Positions 51,201 through 59,230 are shown, counted from the stretch's first letter. The stretch is DNA of 64,000 nt from Phytomonospora sp040655735 (GCF_040655735.1 NZ_JBFAKK010000004.1:124001-188000); one strand, 5' to 3'. The notes: generated by a model from the letters alone, not told the origin. A program made the numbers and translations.

Positions 51201-52383
51201 GGGAGTCCTTGGTGAGCAGCCACCGCACGGTCTCGGTGAGCGCGGCCAGGTCACCGGTGACGGGCCGCGCCCAGTCGAGGGCCCAGTTGGCGAAGGTCCA
51301 GGGCTCGGGGGTGGTGGGGAGGGCGGCGACGAGTTCGTCGGCGGCCGGGCTGTGGCCGATGGCAGGGTCGCGGGAGTCGAGCAGGGCGCGAAGGGCGGTG
51401 CGCGTCAGGCCAGCATCCATGCGCGCGACGGCTTCGGCCACGGCGGTGGTGTCGAGCGAGCCGTCGTCGAGGGCGTCGGCGACGGCGGCGGTGTACCCGA
51501 GCGGGCGGGTACGAGGGCTCATCTCGGCGGCGAGCAGAGCGGCAGGTCCTTCACCGAGGTCCTCACGACGGAGGTAGGCGACGAGCATGGAGCGCCGGGC
51601 ACGGAAGCCGGGCACGGCCGGCACGTCGCCGGACACGGCCAGCGCGGCAAAGGTATCCACAAAGGACGATAGGAGTTCGGATCCGCCGGCGGCGGTGCCT
51701 GCGGCCAAGACGCGCTCGCGGTCGGTGTCCATGCCGAGGATCGCGGTGTGCAGCAGCCAGTAGATCGTCAGGTGCGGGTCGTCGGCGAGTGTGCCGATCT
51801 CGGCGTCCAGGGCCGCACCGGCACTCGCGGGCGACGGCCAGGCGTCGAGGTGGTGCCCGGCGGCGCTTCCGGCGAGGTCGGTGTCGTCCTGGATCGGGTG
51901 GCCGTCGTGCGTCAGCGGTTGCGCCAGTAGCCATACCAGCCACTGGTAGCGGGCGGCGAGGTCGACACTGGATACCGCCCGGTCGTGTGGCGGCGGTGCC
52001 CCCGCGGAGTAGGCGGCGAGGAGTTCGTACTCGTCGGTGTACTCCTCCGCGGCTTCGGCGGCCTCCTTGTCGCGCCGGAAGGACCCCCAGTCGGCGAGGG
52101 AGGCCAGCCGGAGGTGGATGTCGCGAGTCTCGTGGTCCTGCCGCCAGACCGCTCCACCCCCGCGCAGGTCCAGCAGGGTGTAGTTGTCGCCCTCGTCGTC
52201 GAGGACGACGAATCCGGCCAGCGTCTTGTCGATCGCGCCGAAGTAGGCGAAGTTCGCGCGCAGGTGCGCTTCGACGAGGTCGCCGTCCTCCTGCCGGGTG
52301 AGGCCTTCGTGGACGCCGGCGGCGATGTCGGGCGGCATCGGCATGCCGTAGAAGCGATCGGGGGACCCGGGGCTGGAGGGCAT
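48268..52383 (-). CDS. Giant helical-repeat protein with SUKH-like and WGR domains
   Basis: 1371-residue cytoplasmic protein, no signal peptide. Residues about 1-130 form an acidic globular start; about 200-900 is an Ala/Leu-rich array of helix pairs that looks HEAT-like (ARVVARRVLMRADM, HPLVPILLRLVLEAPEA). A beta-rich region follows (about 930-1110; TGEVWFVDTDEGAHAFDG). Near 1145-1210 is a SUKH/SMI1-KNR4-like segment (DEEIARFEATRDTPVPEVLRDFW was read across it). The last 70 residues are a WGR domain: FEWSEPGKDDKFWELY, RYGRPGTPGKV and KTAAGY. WGR domains bind DNA ends or nucleotides in PARPs and bacterial homologues. Its function is unknown; DNA-damage sensing or immunity-type protection are possibilities. 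Confidence 0.82.
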   Translation of the reverse strand: MPSSPGSPDRFYGMPMPPDIAAGVHEGLTRQEDGDLVEAHLRANFAYFGAIDKTLAGFVVLDDEGDNYTLLDLRGGGAVWRQDHETRDIHLRLASLADWGSFRRDKEAAEAAEEYTDEYELLAAYSAGAPPPHDRAVSSVDLAARYQWLVWLLAQPLTHDGHPIQDDTDLAGSAAGHHLDAWPSPASAGAALDAEIGTLADDPHLTIYWLLHTAILGMDTDRERVLAAGTAAGGSELLSSFVDTFAALAVSGDVPAVPGFRARRSMLVAYLRREDLGEGPAALLAAEMSPRTRPLGYTAAVADALDDGSLDTTAVAEAVARMDAGLTRTALRALLDSRDPAIGHSPAADELVAALPTTPEPWTFANWALDWARPVTGDLAALTETVRWLLTKDSHQRLVLAAVRDLRERGAEPPLMSADELTRAEIDAEASSRVLRSIADAPEDTERILTGIGDPALARVVARRVLMRADMDEGLAGAASWAARTVLDGEVADAELAAAGLALLPAAEQKHVIGELGGKITSAEHPLVPILLRLVLEAPEAAAGDFAAAMKVGDMKEAALLALAPFAHDERIFDPLMRAAEEFGSGSGLVKIWDRLFYPFERERCVIPRLSPEQAERAIRAMIATKLGHPDIHARNSAGHQLYRFDHPAVADFAIAALDDYGARYADSEPKSGRVFDHGQTEDDNLEDVVADLYSVLRNLDTPATRAALIGRIFTERRSFWRAANALSEIWNAGVHAEIMQRLRRDRDHIAAGLYAYTLDRHVEKTAPLADLADEIGGWDVPADPASASCFKYALVMAARGALGAHHFDVVRVVWSLAEAIEQEACPPGGRSWTDPFADTAARAELEAALSGVADQARTALVEKARAARKKGKPLTRLKDADLGTLTGATVHTRLLHDRTTGEVWFVDTDEGAHAFDGYEAVATPFTFTVQDKMPGPSALTGITELSERAMFWTATAGEFTELVRYGDRIAYSHGADNGRFTTYVLHFGEGAPDAFARMRATLAAGKLVETGPWYVPGKGCVMRSFHAADAENARLFVHAGMIEYEGEEFGDTETAVAANQRRELELLAAGGRLACVEWTGRRRRREDMTVAEWLDDRARDDSRDSVWHVTALAEFDEHLRAQGFCAQVPGLAGLSVELGDGVGDEEIARFEATRDTPVPEVLRDFWRRIGHASWSTGGRGRRILSPAEMLARRPAADAVGARYLAQSPMPSRSPQTLYRRLDVLVETLGGRVVTLLAADRQTDDARVFAHADERERDLWWERSLSWMFATGILGSFTTTVKDATPLVSQLYCDHRVDPAVAPRYFEWSEPGKDDKFWELYWDAGNGVLATRYGRPGTPGKVSTKRMDPVKGAKKAASLVAAKTAAGYQEI

Positions 52384-52473
52384 GGTCGTCCTACTCCCAA
52401 TGGAAGGGCTGGGGCGCAGAGGATCGCGCGGGGGTCGACCGGACCCTATCGAGCCTGTATGACAGCGCTTTTC

Positions 52474-53109
52474 TCAGAACGCGTTGATCTTCTTCGGGGC
52501 CCTTTCGGCGCGGCTCAGGGCGCGCATGACCGCGACGGCACCGTGTCTGCGGGCGGAGAGCCGCGTGAGCAGACCCAGCACGGTGTCCACGATGGACTCC
52601 CCGAAACGCGGGGTCGGCAGGCCGACGCTGACGGCGAGGTCGTCGGCGTGGACGGCGAGCTCCATCAGGCGGGTGACCAGCAGGTCGTCGAGGGTCAGCG
52701 ACCACGGCCCCCAGAACGGAATGCGCACCGGCCGCTCGGTGGACTCCGTCGGCAGGGTGGCGGCGAGTCCGGTGATGGCCGCGTCGACGCGGTCGGCCAG
52801 CGCCTTGGGGCCGTCGGCGGCCGCTTCGTCGCCGCCGGCGCGGATGCGGACGTTGATGTCGGCGTCGAGGTCGGCGCCGATCCACTCGACCCGCGAGTAG
52901 TGGTCGAGCAGCCCGATGGCGGGCTCGGGCGGCAGCGGTGCCTCAAGGATCGCGGGGAGCGCGAGGATCTGGAAGGCGAGGTGCCCGGCAAGGCCGCCGA
53001 CGCTGAACTCGCGCAGGGCGCTGGGCTCGGCCCACTCGGCGGCGACCCTCGGGTTGCGCAGGAGCCGCGCGCAGACGCGGGCGGCCGACAGGAAGTCTTC
53101 GCTGTGCAT
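52474..53109 (-). CDS. DinB/MDMPI-type maleylpyruvate isomerase-like protein
   Basis: 211-residue helical protein of the DinB/maleylpyruvate-isomerase N-terminal superfamily common in actinobacteria. The four-helix bundle shows the metal-site pattern GLAGHLAFQILAL (His about 46), a second polar helix and MELAVHADDLAVSVG with the conserved H-x-x-D. Members are thought to use mycothiol in thiol-transfer or isomerisation reactions; the substrate is unknown. ATG 53109 is preferred because GAGGAG lies eight bases upstream; a GTG at 53118 overlaps the preceding stop but has no room for a ribosome-binding site. Last gene of the RraA-linked pair. Confidence 0.8.
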   Translation of the reverse strand: MHSEDFLSAARVCARLLRNPRVAAEWAEPSALREFSVGGLAGHLAFQILALPAILEAPLPPEPAIGLLDHYSRVEWIGADLDADINVRIRAGGDEAAADGPKALADRVDAAITGLAATLPTESTERPVRIPFWGPWSLTLDDLLVTRLMELAVHADDLAVSVGLPTPRFGESIVDTVLGLLTRLSARRHGAVAVMRALSRAERAPKKINAF

Positions 53110-53114
53110 GGTCG

Positions 53115-53822
53115 TCACTCCTCGATCGCTCCGCCGATGGCCCGCAGGTGTTCGCGGAAGGTCAGGGCGGGGTTGGCGGTGCGGTGCTGGAGGAAGCGCG
53201 CGAAGAGCAGCTGCTCGCGCAGGCTCTTTCCGTCGCGGATCCGTTCGGCCTGGCGGTGCTCGGTGTCGCGGATCTTCTCGGCGAGGGTGAGCAGGTCGCC
53301 GACCTGCTCGGCGGGGGTGAACAGCACGCCGTCCTCGTCGCCGAAGACGACGTCGCCCTTCCCGACGGTCCACTCGCCGACGGTCGCCGAGGACAGCGCG
53401 TCGTCCGGGCGCCCGGTCACCGACAGGGGACCCGAGGGGGTCGAGCCGAGGCTGAAGACGGGCAGGCCGATGGCGATGATGTCGGCGGTGTCGCGGTGCA
53501 GACCCCAGGCGACCACGCCGGACAGCCCGGCGGAGGCCACCTCGGCGACCACGAGGTCCCCGACGCAGCTCTCGTCGAGGCGCCCGCCGTTGTCGACGAC
53601 GAGCACGTCGCCGGGTTCGGCGCCTTCGAGGGCTTCGAGGAAGACGTCGACGCTGCCGACGTGGCGGCTGGGCAGGACCCGGCCGGCGAGCCGCATGCCC
53701 GGCGCGACCGCGTGGGTGCCCGCCGGAGCGCAGCGGACGGGGACGGAGGCGCGGACGCAGGCGTCGGCGACGTGGGCGGTGGTGAGCGCGGCGAAGCGGT
53801 GGGAGAGGTCGGTCGGCGGCAT
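53115..53822 (-). CDS. RraA-like aldolase/decarboxylase family protein
   Basis: 235-residue protein of the RraA/4-hydroxy-4-methyl-2-oxoglutarate aldolase fold. The metal and substrate region is VVDNGGRLDESCVGDLVVAEVASAGLSGVVAWG (about 92-125), where G-x-x-x-D and R-D-type residues normally bind Mg2+ and pyruvate; here the usual RD is HRDTADI (about 128-134), retaining Asp. The C-terminal helix (RDTEHRQAERIRDG) is longer than in E. coli RraA. Probably an aldolase or decarboxylase of an oxo-acid; the substrate is unknown. GAGGAG precedes the ATG. The isochorismatase-like gene lies 56 bases upstream on the same strand. Confidence 0.88.
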   Translation of the reverse strand: MPPTDLSHRFAALTTAHVADACVRASVPVRCAPAGTHAVAPGMRLAGRVLPSRHVGSVDVFLEALEGAEPGDVLVVDNGGRLDESCVGDLVVAEVASAGLSGVVAWGLHRDTADIIAIGLPVFSLGSTPSGPLSVTGRPDDALSSATVGEWTVGKGDVVFGDEDGVLFTPAEQVGDLLTLAEKIRDTEHRQAERIRDGKSLREQLLFARFLQHRTANPALTFREHLRAIGGAIEE

Positions 53823-53878
53823 ACGGGCTCCTCGGTATCGCGATCGCTTCCGTCTGTGACGGTAGAGGAGGAGTCCGG

Positions 53879-54556
53879 TCACCGCGAGTGTAAGGCCGCT
53901 TCGATCAGTCCCAGAACCTCGGCGGCGGTGCGCACGTCGCCGAAGGAGCGGTAGACGGTGCGCAGGGTGGCGCTGTGGGCGGCGTCGTCGATGCCGGCCA
54001 TGCCGTCGGCGATCATGATGACCCGGTTGCCGAGCGTCGCGGCGTCGCGGGCCGTGGACTCGCAGCAGACGCCGGTGACGGTGCCGGTGATCAGGACCGT
54101 GTCGATCCCGCGCTCCCCCAGCTGCCCGGGCAGGTCGCTGCGGCCGGGGAAGAAGGCGCTGGAGGCCGACTTCTCGGCCCACACGTCGCCGTCGCGCGCG
54201 TCGAGCGCGTGCCACAGCCGCTCTCGCAGGGTGCCCTCACCGCCGGAGGCCGCGAACATCGCCGCCACCTCCGCTCCGTAGAAGCCGATCTCCCACTCCG
54301 TCGGCGGATGGACCTGCGGCAGGACCCACGCGACGGTGCCGCCGGCGTCGCGCAGGGTCGTGGCCAGGTCGTTGATCGCCGGGACCGCCGCCCGGCACCG
54401 CGCCGACTCCTCGACGAAGAAGCCGACCATGTCGACCACCACGAGGGCGGTCGCGCGGGGGTCGAGGGTCTCGTAGGCGAAGCGGCGTCCGCGGCGGGAT
54501 TCCTGGCGGTCGTACTCGCGCTGGGGAATCTGCCACTCGTGGGGTGGGGAGGTCAT
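53879..54556 (-). CDS. Isochorismatase-family cysteine hydrolase
   Basis: 225-residue alpha/beta hydrolase of the isochorismatase/nicotinamidase type. The catalytic triad is visible: D42 in VVVDMVGFF, K129 in AEKSASSAF and C164 in GVCCESTARDA, with a cis-peptide-type TGTVTGV before it. Such enzymes hydrolyse amides (nicotinamide, carbamoyl compounds) or enol ethers. With the RraA-like and MDMPI-like genes behind it on the same strand it may form a small catabolic unit for an amide- or ring-derived acid. Substrate not predictable. Confidence 0.9.
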   Translation of the reverse strand: MTSPPHEWQIPQREYDRQESRRGRRFAYETLDPRATALVVVDMVGFFVEESARCRAAVPAINDLATTLRDAGGTVAWVLPQVHPPTEWEIGFYGAEVAAMFAASGGEGTLRERLWHALDARDGDVWAEKSASSAFFPGRSDLPGQLGERGIDTVLITGTVTGVCCESTARDAATLGNRVIMIADGMAGIDDAAHSATLRTVYRSFGDVRTAAEVLGLIEAALHSR

Positions 54557-54766
54557 CGGGGGAGTGTGGCAGGGGACGTGGGAACACTCGGAGCGGCACG
54601 GCGGTCAACCTTCGCCGGCACTTCGCGAGGCTGCCGCACACCACAACCGCAGGCGTACCGGCGCGCCTTCAAGCCCCGTCCATAGGTGAGGGCCCGGCCT
54701 ACCTGGGCCGATGGCCGCCCGCCTCGGCCCGCTTGCACCGTTCCCGAACTCGAACCGTTCCACCCC

Positions 54767-54858
54767 TTGACGTTTCCCTGAACGCCGGGCAACACTGTGC
54801 GGAAACGTTTACAGTCCCGAAACAGACGAGGTGTGGTGTGAGCCGGAAACGTTTACAG
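54767..54858 (+). promoter_or_regulatory. LacI promoter with twin GGAAACGTTTACAG operators
   Basis: TTGACG (54767-54772) and AACACT (54791-54796), 18 bases apart, are promoter candidates. Two exact copies of GGAAACGTTTACAG, each centred on AAACGTTT, lie at 54801-54814 and 54845-54858, 44 bp apart. The second overlaps codons 3-7 of the lacI gene. This fits LacI binding to both with a DNA loop, controlling its own operon. Confidence 0.8.
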
Positions 54859-55902
54859 CGCACTGACAGTGGTGGACCCCCGACCGTCCGCACGGTCGCC
54901 GCCATGGCCGGTGTCTCGATCGCCTCGGCGTCACGTGTCCTCAACGGCCACGGCGCCAGCGCCGAGACCGAGCGCCGGGTGCGCGAGGCCGCGGCCTCCG
55001 TGGGGTACGTCCCGAACGCGGTCGCTCGCTCACTCCAGGCGCAGCGCACCGACATGCTCGCCCTCGCCGTGGAGGACATCGGAAACCCTGTGTACGTCGC
55101 GATGATGCGCGCGATCGAAGAGGTCGCCGCGGACGCCGGCTACCGGCTCCAGGTGCACGCCACCGGTGCCGACGTCGCCGGTGAGGTCGAGCTCCTCGAC
55201 GGCCTCGCCCGCCGCTACGTCGACGGCCTGGTCATCAGCCCGATCCGCATCACCGACGCCCACCTCACCGCGCTCGGACGCGCCCCCACACCCGTCGTCG
55301 TGGTCGGCTCGCTGCCCGACGACATGCCCGCGACCAAGAAGCCCATCGACAACGTCCGCGCCGACTCCCACACCGGTGTCGGCCTGGCCATCCGCCACCT
55401 CGTCGAGAGCGGTCGCCGCCGGATCGGCTTCGTCAACGGCCCCCTCGACACCGTCCCCGGCGCCGCGCGCCGCGCCGGCTACCTCGACGCCCTCGAAGCC
55501 GAGGGCCTCCCCTTCGACCCCGTCCTCGTCGAACCCGCCGACTTCCACTACGCCGCCGGCCGGGCGGCCACCCGACGGCTGCTCGACCGCGCCGAACCCG
55601 ACGCGATCCTGTGCGCCAACGACCTCATCGCCGTCGGCGCCCTGCACGCGGTGCTGTCGGCCGGCAAGCGCGTCGGCGAGGACGTGGCGCTGGTCGGCAT
55701 GGACGACACCGACCTGGCCGAGATGGCGTTCCCGCAACTGTCCAGCGTCTCGCTGGGCTCGGCCGAACGCGGCCGCCTGGCCGCCGAACTGCTCCTCGCC
55801 CGCCTCGCCGAGCCCACCCGCCCGGCGCAGCGCGTGACCGTCGCACCGACCCTCGTCGTCCGCGCGTCCAGCGGCCGCACGGCGATCCAGGAGATCCCAT
55901 GA
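54838..55902 (+). CDS. LacI family regulator of the ribosyl-compound operon
   Basis: 354-residue LacI/GalR repressor. The HTH and hinge are at the N-terminus (TVRTVAAMAGVSIASASRVLNGHG, about 16-40, then NAVARSLQAQRTDML), followed by the periplasmic-binding-protein-like sugar domain (about 60-345). The GTG start is the last one upstream of the HTH; the coding sequence thus begins inside its second operator, and codon 6 is TTA, a rare leucine codon that in Streptomyces depends on bldA. Its stop overlaps the next start (ATGA), and all downstream genes run in the same direction, so it is the local regulator of the ABC/glycohydrolase operon. Confidence 0.9.
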   Translation: MSRKRLQRTDSGGPPTVRTVAAMAGVSIASASRVLNGHGASAETERRVREAAASVGYVPNAVARSLQAQRTDMLALAVEDIGNPVYVAMMRAIEEVAADAGYRLQVHATGADVAGEVELLDGLARRYVDGLVISPIRITDAHLTALGRAPTPVVVVGSLPDDMPATKKPIDNVRADSHTGVGLAIRHLVESGRRRIGFVNGPLDTVPGAARRAGYLDALEAEGLPFDPVLVEPADFHYAAGRAATRRLLDRAEPDAILCANDLIAVGALHAVLSAGKRVGEDVALVGMDDTDLAEMAFPQLSSVSLGSAERGRLAAELLLARLAEPTRPAQRVTVAPTLVVRASSGRTAIQEIP

Positions 55903-56129
55903 GCTTCGTCGTCGAAGAAGGCCCCGAGCGCCCCGTGTCGGCCTGCGCCTGCCACGCCCTGGGCGGCAACGCGTGCCTGCACGCGGCGGCGCCCCCCGGA
56001 GACGCCGTCCCCGTCCGCGTCCTCACCGGTCAGCGCCCGTCGCGGGGCTGGGCCGGCACCCGCCGTCCGCGCGGCGGCGGACCCACCGCACTGTTTCACT
56101 CCCCTCCGATGGATCAGGCCCCGCAATGA
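55899..56129 (+). CDS. Candidate small Cys/His-rich protein (76 aa)
   Basis: Unrecognised 76-residue open frame between lacI and the first permease gene. Both ends show four-base ATGA overlaps (with the lacI stop and the permease start), as in other genes of this operon, and codon third positions are nearly all G or C. The N-terminal third has SACACHALGGNACLH (Cys 16, 18, 26; His 19, 28), a possible metal-binding cluster; the rest is Arg/Gly/Pro-rich and probably disordered. No ribosome-binding site is clear, so translation would depend on coupling. It may be a real small operon protein or a chance frame. Confidence 0.45.
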   Translation: MSFVVEEGPERPVSACACHALGGNACLHAAAPPGDAVPVRVLTGQRPSRGWAGTRRPRGGGPTALFHSPPMDQAPQ

Positions 56130-57040
56130 CAACGCTCAACGAAGAGCTCCCACTGGCGAGAAAGAAGCGCCTCGACAACAAGTACGCGTACTTCCTCGTG
56201 CTCCCCGCCCTCGCGCCGGTGCTCATCCTGTCGGTGGTGCCCCTGCTCAACGGCATCTACCTGGGCTTCACCGACGCCCGCGCCGGGCTCAACCAGGAAA
56301 CCAACTTCACCGGCCTGGAGAACTACACCGAACTGCTGTCCAACGACCTGTTCTGGTCCTCCTTCAAGATCGGCCTGATCTGGGCCTTCAGCGTCACGAT
56401 CCTGCAGTTCCTGGCCGCCCTCGGCCTGGCCCTGCTGCTCAACCTGAACCTGCGGCTGCGCTGGCTGACCCGCACGCTCGCCCTGGTGCCGTGGGCGATG
56501 CCGCCGGTCATCGTCGGCATCATGTGGCAGCTCGTCTACCACCCCGACGCCGGGCTGGTGAACGAGGCTCTCTACCGCGTGGGCCTGGGCGATCTGTCGA
56601 CGAACTGGCTCGGCGACTTCAGCACCGCGCTGCCGGCCGTCATCGTCGTCGGCGTGTGGGCCGGAATGCCGCAGACGACGGTGGTCCTGCTCGCCGGCCT
56701 CCAGGGTGTCCCGGCCGAACTCAACGAGGCCGCGTCCGTCGACGGCGCCGGCACCTGGCGCCGCTTCTGGAGCATCACGCTCCCGCAGCTGCGGCCGGTG
56801 ATCGTGGCGATCACCTCGCTGGACTTCATCTGGAACTTCAACTCCTTCGGCCTGGTCTACGTCCTGACCACCGGCGGCCCCGGCGGCAAGACGATGCTGC
56901 CGATGCTCTTCGCCTACGAGGAGGCCTTCAAGTACGGCCACTTCGGGACGGCCGCGGCGATGGGCAACGCGATGGTGCTGATCATCGTCGTCCTCCTGTT
57001 CTTCTACCTGCGCCGCCGTATGCGGGAGGTCAACGCGTGA
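56126..57040 (+). CDS. Sugar ABC transporter permease (MalF type)
   Basis: 304-residue inner-membrane permease with six helices. The cytoplasmic EAA loop is ELNEAASVDGAGTWRRFWSITLP (about 200-222), which docks the ATPase. The N-terminus (ELPLARKKRLDNKYAYFLVLPAL) and the WAMPPVIVGIMWQL helix match carbohydrate permeases of the CUT1 class. It pairs with the MalG-type permease next door. No ATPase gene is present, as is usual in actinobacteria where one MsiK-type ATPase serves many such transporters. Confidence 0.93.
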   Translation: MTTLNEELPLARKKRLDNKYAYFLVLPALAPVLILSVVPLLNGIYLGFTDARAGLNQETNFTGLENYTELLSNDLFWSSFKIGLIWAFSVTILQFLAALGLALLLNLNLRLRWLTRTLALVPWAMPPVIVGIMWQLVYHPDAGLVNEALYRVGLGDLSTNWLGDFSTALPAVIVVGVWAGMPQTTVVLLAGLQGVPAELNEAASVDGAGTWRRFWSITLPQLRPVIVAITSLDFIWNFNSFGLVYVLTTGGPGGKTMLPMLFAYEEAFKYGHFGTAAAMGNAMVLIIVVLLFFYLRRRMREVNA

Positions 57041-57903
57041 GCCGCCTTCGTTCGCCCAAGAGGAAGCGTTCCCCGAAGAGGAAGGCGGCCAGGTTCCTCC
57101 AGTACCTGGCGCTGGTGGGCTACCTCGCCTTCCTGTCCTTCCCGCTGCTGTGGATGCTCTCGACGTCGTTCAAGACGCCGCGCGAGGTCGTCGAGCTGCA
57201 CCCGAGCCTCATCCCGCGCGACCCGACCCTCGACAACTACACGACCGCGTTCACCCAGCAGCACCTCGCGCGCGCGGCCTGGAACAGCCTCCAGGTCTCG
57301 GTCGGCGCGGCGGTCCTGACGGTGGTCATCGCGCTGCCGGCCGCATACGCGCTGGCCCGCGTGCGCAGCAAGGTCAACACCGTGGCGACCGCCTGGATCC
57401 TGCTGTCCCAGCTGTTCCCGTTCATCCTGCTGGTCATCCCGCTGTTCATCATCCTCAAGGGCGCGGGCCTGACCAACAGCCTCTTCGGCCTCGTCCTGGT
57501 CTACGTGACCTGGTCGCTGCCCTTCGCGCTGTGGATGCTCCAGGGCTTCGTGCGCGGCATCCCGCGCGAACTCGAGGAGGCCGCCGCGATGGACGGCGCC
57601 TCGAAGTTCCAGACCCTGGTGCGCATCGTCGCGCCGCTGCTGGCGCCCGGCGTCGTCGCGGTGACCCTGTTCGCCTTCATCAGCTCCTGGAACGAGTTCT
57701 TCTTCGCCCTGGTGCTGCTCAAACGTCCCGAGCTGGCCACGCTCCCGCTGGAACTGGCGAAGTTCGTGGGCATCGAGGGCATCGCTCGGCTCGGACCGCT
57801 GGCGGCCGGATCGCTCATGGCCACCATCCCGAGCCTGATCTTCTTCGCCTTCCTGCAACGGCGCCTCACCTCCGGCGGCCTCGCCGGTGCCGTCAAAGGC
57901 TGA
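57037..57903 (+). CDS. Sugar ABC transporter permease (MalG type)
   Basis: 288-residue permease with six helices. It has a basic N-terminus (PKRKRSPKRKAARF), the periplasmic-loop start FKTPREVVELHP, helix ILLSQLFPFILLVIPLF and the EAA loop ELEEAAAMDGASKFQTLVRIVAP (about 180-202). GTG overlaps the stop of the MalF-type gene. It forms the heterodimeric channel with that protein, fed by the lipoprotein encoded 38 bases downstream. Confidence 0.93.
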   Translation: MSRLRSPKRKRSPKRKAARFLQYLALVGYLAFLSFPLLWMLSTSFKTPREVVELHPSLIPRDPTLDNYTTAFTQQHLARAAWNSLQVSVGAAVLTVVIALPAAYALARVRSKVNTVATAWILLSQLFPFILLVIPLFIILKGAGLTNSLFGLVLVYVTWSLPFALWMLQGFVRGIPRELEEAAAMDGASKFQTLVRIVAPLLAPGVVAVTLFAFISSWNEFFFALVLLKRPELATLPLELAKFVGIEGIARLGPLAAGSLMATIPSLIFFAFLQRRLTSGGLAGAVKG

Positions 57904-57940
57904 CCCACCACCCCCGAAAGTGACATCCAAGGAGTTCGCA

Positions 57941-59230
57941 ATGAAGCGCCTCACCCCCCGCAGAGTCGCGGCGGTGGCCCTGGCCGCCACCATGGCGGTC
58001 GGTTCGCTGACCGCTTGCGGCAGCGGCGAAGACTCGGCCGACGGCCCCGTCAAGCTGCGGTTCTTGAGCCTCGCCTGGCAGGAAGCCTCGGTCGCGGCCA
58101 ACCAGAAGCTCGTCAACGACTGGAACGCCGCCCACAGCGACATCCAGATCGAGTACGTACAGGGCAGCTGGGACTCCGTCCACGACCAGCTCCTCACCTC
58201 CTTCGAGGGCGGCGACGCGCCCGACATCATCCACTACGAGGCGGCCCTGTCCGGGCAGTTCGCGCAGATGAACTACCTCGCCGACCTCAAGGACCTGGTG
58301 CCGGCCGAGCTGAAGGGCGAGATCGGCCAGAACGTCTGGGACACCGTCACCACCCCCGAGGGCGCCGTCTTCGGCGTTCCCTTCCTGCTCGAGTCGCAGG
58401 TCGTCATCGCCAACAAGACGCTCCTCGACGAGGCCGGCATCCCCGTGCCGACCACGGACGCGCCCTGGACCTGGGACGAGTTCGCGGCCAACGCCAAGAA
58501 GCTGACCGAGGGCGACACCTTCGGCACCGCCTGGCCGCTCAAGCAGCCGGTCAACCGGGTGCTCAACCTCGGCCTCAACTACGACGGCAAGTACTTCCAG
58601 AACGCCGACGGCAAGAACTCCGTCGTCTGGGGCGCCGCTGAGCAAGAGGTCCCGCGCCGCATCCACGACATGGTCTACACCGACAAGTCGGCCGCGCCCG
58701 ACGCCCTCGGCATGGGCGGCACCGACCCGCTGCCGGGCTTCTTCGGCGGCAAGTACGCCATGCTCCCCGGCTCGATCTACCTGCGCCAGCAGATGGTCGA
58801 GCAGGCCCCCGAAGGCTTCGAGTGGGTCACCCTCCCGCCGCTTAAGGGCCTGAGCCAGAACCAGGCGGCCAACCCGCAGACCCTGTCGATCTCCGCCCAG
58901 TCGGAGCACCAGGAGGAGGCCATGCGGTTCATGGCCGACTTCCTCAACCCCACCAACCAGGCCGAACTGGCCAAGGGCGACTGGCTGATCCCGACCGGCA
59001 AGAAGGCCGGCGAGGAACTGGTCGCCTCGACCGGCGGTAAGGACGGCTGGGACGTCGCGGTCGCCAGCGCCAACTCGCTGGTCCTGGCGCCCTTCCAGAC
59101 CGTCCCGGAGTTCTCCGAGTGGAAGTCCAAGATCGCCACCCCGGCCTTCCAGGAGTACTTCGCCGACACGATCACCCTCGACGAACTCGGCAAGAGACTC
59201 GTCGAAGGTGGCGAGGGCATCATCCGATGA
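57941..59230 (+). CDS. Sugar-binding lipoprotein of the ABC transporter
   Basis: 429-residue family-1 extracellular solute-binding protein. The signal peptide ends in lipobox LTAC with C26, so it is membrane-tethered on the outside. The two-lobed fold follows: LRFLSLAWQEASV, GDAPDIIHYEAALSGQFAQ, PFLLESQVVIANKTLLDEAGI, DFLNPTNQAELAKGDWLIPTG. AAGGAG lies six bases before the ATG. Binding specificity cannot be read; the neighbouring glycohydrolase and ribokinase genes point to a ribosyl- or ADP-ribosyl-containing ligand. Confidence 0.92.
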   Translation: MKRLTPRRVAAVALAATMAVGSLTACGSGEDSADGPVKLRFLSLAWQEASVAANQKLVNDWNAAHSDIQIEYVQGSWDSVHDQLLTSFEGGDAPDIIHYEAALSGQFAQMNYLADLKDLVPAELKGEIGQNVWDTVTTPEGAVFGVPFLLESQVVIANKTLLDEAGIPVPTTDAPWTWDEFAANAKKLTEGDTFGTAWPLKQPVNRVLNLGLNYDGKYFQNADGKNSVVWGAAEQEVPRRIHDMVYTDKSAAPDALGMGGTDPLPGFFGGKYAMLPGSIYLRQQMVEQAPEGFEWVTLPPLKGLSQNQAANPQTLSISAQSEHQEEAMRFMADFLNPTNQAELAKGDWLIPTGKKAGEELVASTGGKDGWDVAVASANSLVLAPFQTVPEFSEWKSKIATPAFQEYFADTITLDELGKRLVEGGEGIIR

